A stretch of DNA of 64,000 bases from Flavobacterium sp. YO12 (GTDB lineage Bacteria > Bacteroidota > Bacteroidia > Flavobacteriales > Flavobacteriaceae), in NCBI RefSeq assembly GCF_004119495.1, contig NZ_NRQU01000020.1, positions 1-64,000 of the forward strand. Reading direction: 5' to 3'. Shown here piece after piece: positions 61,961 to 64,000 of the stretch (the first letter of the stretch is position 1; each line of letters begins with the position of its first letter). The notes beneath the pieces were generated by a model. It saw nothing but the letters and a program-made list of their open reading frames with translations, did no database searches and was not told the DNA's origin. A program made the position numbers and the translations under genes.

Positions 61961-61980
61961 TCCTTCGACTTCGCTCAGGA
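61961..61980. repeat. Single CTTCGACTTCGCTCAGG-type repeat
   Basis: TCCTTCGACTTCGCTCAGGA closely matches the two 20-mers at 43899-43918 and 43951-43970. It lies in the engB-gldC gap. Confidence 0.7.
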
Positions 61981-62001
61981 GAACAAAAAAGGTTTACATA
62001 T

Positions 62002-62048
62002 AAAAAATCCCAAATTCCAATTGTAAAATATGGAATTTGGGATTTTTT
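62002..62048. terminator. Bidirectional terminator between engB and gldC
   Basis: An 18-bp perfect stem (AAAAAATCCCAAATTCCA at 62002-62019, TGGAATTTGGGATTTTTT at 62031-62048) with A/T runs serves both convergent genes. Confidence 0.92.
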
Positions 62049-62066
62049 TTATTTGAAACTTTGAGA

Positions 62067-62402
62067 CTACTTAGTCAGTTCTAATTTTTCTGCAAAGTAA
62101 TCACAGAAATCTTTCATCGTGTCCGACATTTTTTCATCATCTGTTGCACGTTTAAAAGTGTCCGCCATTGCCACTAATGTTTGATGAAAGAAAATTTTCA
62201 TTTCGTCTACAGGCATATCTTTTGTCCACAAATCGATACGCATGGTTTCTTTGGCTTTACTATCCCAAATAGACAACATTATCGCCTTTGCTTCTTCAGC
62301 CTGAACACCGCCGTCTTGCGCACTCCAAGTTAATTTTTCTGGAACACGGTTTTCATCTAATTCTATATTGAATTTAATCTCTGAGTTTATTGTATTTGAC
62401 AT
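62067..62402 (-). CDS. gldC: Gliding motility protein GldC
   Basis: This 111-aa soluble protein is recognisable as GldC by its N-terminus (SNTINSEIKFNIELDENRVP) and the middle stretch AKAIMLSIWDSKAKETMRIDL. In F. johnsoniae gldC mutants glide poorly rather than not at all; the molecular role is unknown and GldC may help stabilise GldB. The gldB stop and gldC start share a base (TAATG), so the two are translationally coupled. Confidence 0.93.
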   Translation of the reverse strand: MSNTINSEIKFNIELDENRVPEKLTWSAQDGGVQAEEAKAIMLSIWDSKAKETMRIDLWTKDMPVDEMKIFFHQTLVAMADTFKRATDDEKMSDTMKDFCDYFAEKLELTK

Positions 62403-63358
62403 TATTTCTTAGGTTTATATTTTGACTTTTCAAAAATTTCTTTTGCATTCACTTTTAATAATTCCGACAGCTGTACATTATTGTTCTTCATATAAGAACG
62501 AACAATCTGCCAGCCAATCCACGCTCCCACTCTTCCAGGAGAATCGTTATCAATCTCTAAATAAAATTTTGAAAACGGAGCCGGCGCAATAAAACGTGTT
62601 GTTAATTTAGGATCTGTACTGTACAACATTTCTTTTTCTAAAAAATAACGCCACATATAGGCTTCATTTTCTTCGCACCATTTAACCTGCTCTGGCGAAT
62701 AGCCAATTTTTTCAGCATCTGTATATTCTGGCAGCAATAAATCTTTTGCGTACAATTGTTTCCCTTCAAAAATCATTTGAGAAACTAAATTTTTATCAGG
62801 ATACGCAGGAATGTTTCTATAAGCAAAACTAGAAACAACATCCGGCATAATTTGTTTTTCCTCAAAATTGTATTTTAAATAATTTGGAAATTCATAGAAT
62901 TTATGTTCTTTTCCTAAATACAATTCTAACGCTACAATAACCAAACTATCTGCATATATTGCTTTTGCATTATAGTCCATTTCTCCAATAACAGTAATTA
63001 CTTTTGGCGTTTTTGTTTTAGGAAAATAATATTTCACATGTTGAAAAAGTGAATTAAATTCCTGACGAACCGGCTCAAAATTGGCGTATTTTTTTTGCAC
63101 TTCTTCATAAACTTCACGCCAAATTGGTTCCTGCATTTTCTTTAACCAAACTGAATCGTCATTACCTGCTGGAAAAAAGAAAGGATACTGTTTTTTTACT
63201 TTTTCCAGATCTTCTGGTTTAGTTTCAAAAAACGCCTTATCAAAACGTTCTACTTTAATATCAATTGGAATTTCTTCGACTTCTTTTTCAACCTTTGTTT
63301 TCTGGCTGCAAGACAAAAAAAACACGCACAGAACCACTGCAAAGCGATATATTTTCAT
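62402..63358 (-). CDS. gldB: Gliding motility lipoprotein GldB
   Basis: This 318-aa lipoprotein has a signal peptide MKIYRFAVVLCVFFLSC with Cys17 at the lipobox. The mature part begins with an acidic and lysine-rich linker. Conserved GldB stretches include VERFDKAFFETKPEDLEK, KVITVIGEMDYNAKAIY-like sequence and DNDSPGRVGAWIGWQIVRSY. GldB is required for gliding and type IX-dependent functions in F. johnsoniae, and a zincin-like fold has been suggested for related proteins. It is the first gene of gldB-gldC and is divergent from nadE, the same arrangement as in F. johnsoniae. Confidence 0.94.
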   Translation of the reverse strand: MKIYRFAVVLCVFFLSCSQKTKVEKEVEEIPIDIKVERFDKAFFETKPEDLEKVKKQYPFFFPAGNDDSVWLKKMQEPIWREVYEEVQKKYANFEPVRQEFNSLFQHVKYYFPKTKTPKVITVIGEMDYNAKAIYADSLVIVALELYLGKEHKFYEFPNYLKYNFEEKQIMPDVVSSFAYRNIPAYPDKNLVSQMIFEGKQLYAKDLLLPEYTDAEKIGYSPEQVKWCEENEAYMWRYFLEKEMLYSTDPKLTTRFIAPAPFSKFYLEIDNDSPGRVGAWIGWQIVRSYMKNNNVQLSELLKVNAKEIFEKSKYKPKK

Positions 63359-63420
63359 TTTATTTTAATTAGATTTGTGTTGCATAAATTTAAATAATCG
63401 CTTACTCAAAAATATTTGTG

Positions 63421-63428
63421 CAAATATA
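63421..63428 (-). promoter_or_regulatory. Candidate -7 box for gldBC
   Basis: TATATTTG on the minus strand, 62 bp upstream of gldB, in the divergent gap with nadE. The -33 box is unclear. Confidence 0.4.
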
Positions 63429-63457
63429 CATCCCTGTATTTTAAAACTTAAACTATT

Positions 63458-64000
63458 ATGGCTAAAAAAAGCACTATTCAAACAGAAAAAGTAAACAAAC
63501 ATATTGTAGAATGGTTAAAAAATTATGCTGAGAATGCAAAAGTAAATGGTTTTGTTATTGGAATTTCGGGCGGAGTCGACTCTGCTGTTACTTCTACATT
63601 GTGCGCACAGACCGGCTTACAAGTTTTATGTGTCGAAATGCCAATTCACCAAGCTGAAAGCCAAGTTTCTAGAGGGAGAGAACATATTACACAATTAAAA
63701 AAACGTTTTGCAAATGTTTCGAGTGTAGAAACTGACTTGACAGCTGTTTTTGAAGCTTTTAAAGCTGCAGTACCAGAAACTGATGATCTGGCAAAGGTAA
63801 ATTTATCATTTGCCAACACACGTGCTCGTTTACGAATGACTTCTTTATATTATTTAGCCGGAATTCATGGATTACTGGTTGCCGGAACTGGAAACAAAGT
63901 AGAAGATTTTGGCGTAGGATTTTACACAAAATATGGTGACGGAGGTGTCGATTTGAGTCCAATTGCCGACTTAATGAAATCAGATGTATATGCTTTGGGA
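63458..64000 (+). CDS. nadE: NAD synthetase NadE, 5' part (runs off the window)
   Basis: The first 181 codons of an ammonia-dependent-type NAD+ synthetase, which amidates deamido-NAD+. The ATP-PPase loop ISGGVDSAVTSTLC (about 34-47) and the deamido-NAD region ANTRARLRMTSLYYLAG, followed by GTGNKVEDFGVGFYTKYGDGG, are clear. There is no N-terminal glutaminase domain, so the enzyme should use free ammonia. The frame is open to the last base, so the 3' end is outside the window. It is divergent from gldB. Confidence 0.95.
   Translation, partial: MAKKSTIQTEKVNKHIVEWLKNYAENAKVNGFVIGISGGVDSAVTSTLCAQTGLQVLCVEMPIHQAESQVSRGREHITQLKKRFANVSSVETDLTAVFEAFKAAVPETDDLAKVNLSFANTRARLRMTSLYYLAGIHGLLVAGTGNKVEDFGVGFYTKYGDGGVDLSPIADLMKSDVYALG

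Overview
The window is AT-rich chromosomal DNA of a gliding member of the Bacteroidota, almost certainly a Flavobacterium close to F. johnsoniae. Three things support this: the gliding and type IX secretion block gldK-gldL-gldM-gldN-gldO plus gldB-gldC; a SusC/SusD pair; and many promoters of the Bacteroidetes type (TTG or TTTG, about 19 bp, then TAnnTTTG). Almost everything is core genome. No prophage, complete insertion sequence or CRISPR array was seen.

Layout. 1-8.4 kb: housekeeping and lipid genes (secreted LRR protein, DUF1761, GNAT acyltransferase, lipid kinase, App1-like phosphatase, ABC-F ATPase, DUF983, DAO-family oxidoreductase). 8.5-14.4 kb (minus strand): gldK, gldL, gldM, gldN and the tandem paralog gldO, which form the motor and ring core of gliding and T9SS. 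14.7-18.4 kb: an arginase-fold protein that has lost its metal ligands, and topA. 18.7-24.4 kb (plus strand): miaB, sigma-54 activator, lptE, TPR protein, secG, interrupted by a GxxExxY nuclease-like gene flanked by inverted repeats. 24.4-26.5 kb: groES-groEL. 26.9-32.9 kb: ENPP-type phosphodiesterase, SulP transporter, an XRE regulator facing a 73-aa protein across twin operator-like dyads, a candidate structured RNA, a TMEM143/DUF3754 protein and an Mpo1-like gene broken by one in-frame stop. 32.9-41.7 kb: a carbohydrate locus with an SGNH-GH20 fusion enzyme divergent from susC-susD across 1.1 kb of regulatory DNA.

42-43.8 kb: AraC/GyrI-type regulator, tRNA-Arg(UCG) and yqeY. 44-60.1 kb (minus strand): the division and cell-wall cluster mraZ, rsmH, ftsL, ftsI, murE, mraY, murD, ftsW, murG, murC, ftsQ, ftsA, ftsZ. 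It supplies meso-DAP peptidoglycan precursors from UDP-MurNAc-Ala-Glu onward, lipid I and II, and the septal machinery; murF, murB and ddl are not here. Upstream of mraZ are GTGGTA repeats at 10-bp period that look like an MraZ operator. 60.5-64 kb: alpha/beta hydrolase, engB, gldC-gldB and the start of nadE.

The least explained items are the GxxExxY gene with its inverted-repeat flanks and a gene-less 265-bp nested inverted repeat near 26.6 kb with related ends; the structured RNA near 30.8 kb with mutually exclusive stems; the degenerate arginase wedged between topA and gldK; and a set of unrelated inverted-repeat families filling intergenic gaps, several of them inside operons. All functional calls rest on reading motifs in the sequence; no database search was run.
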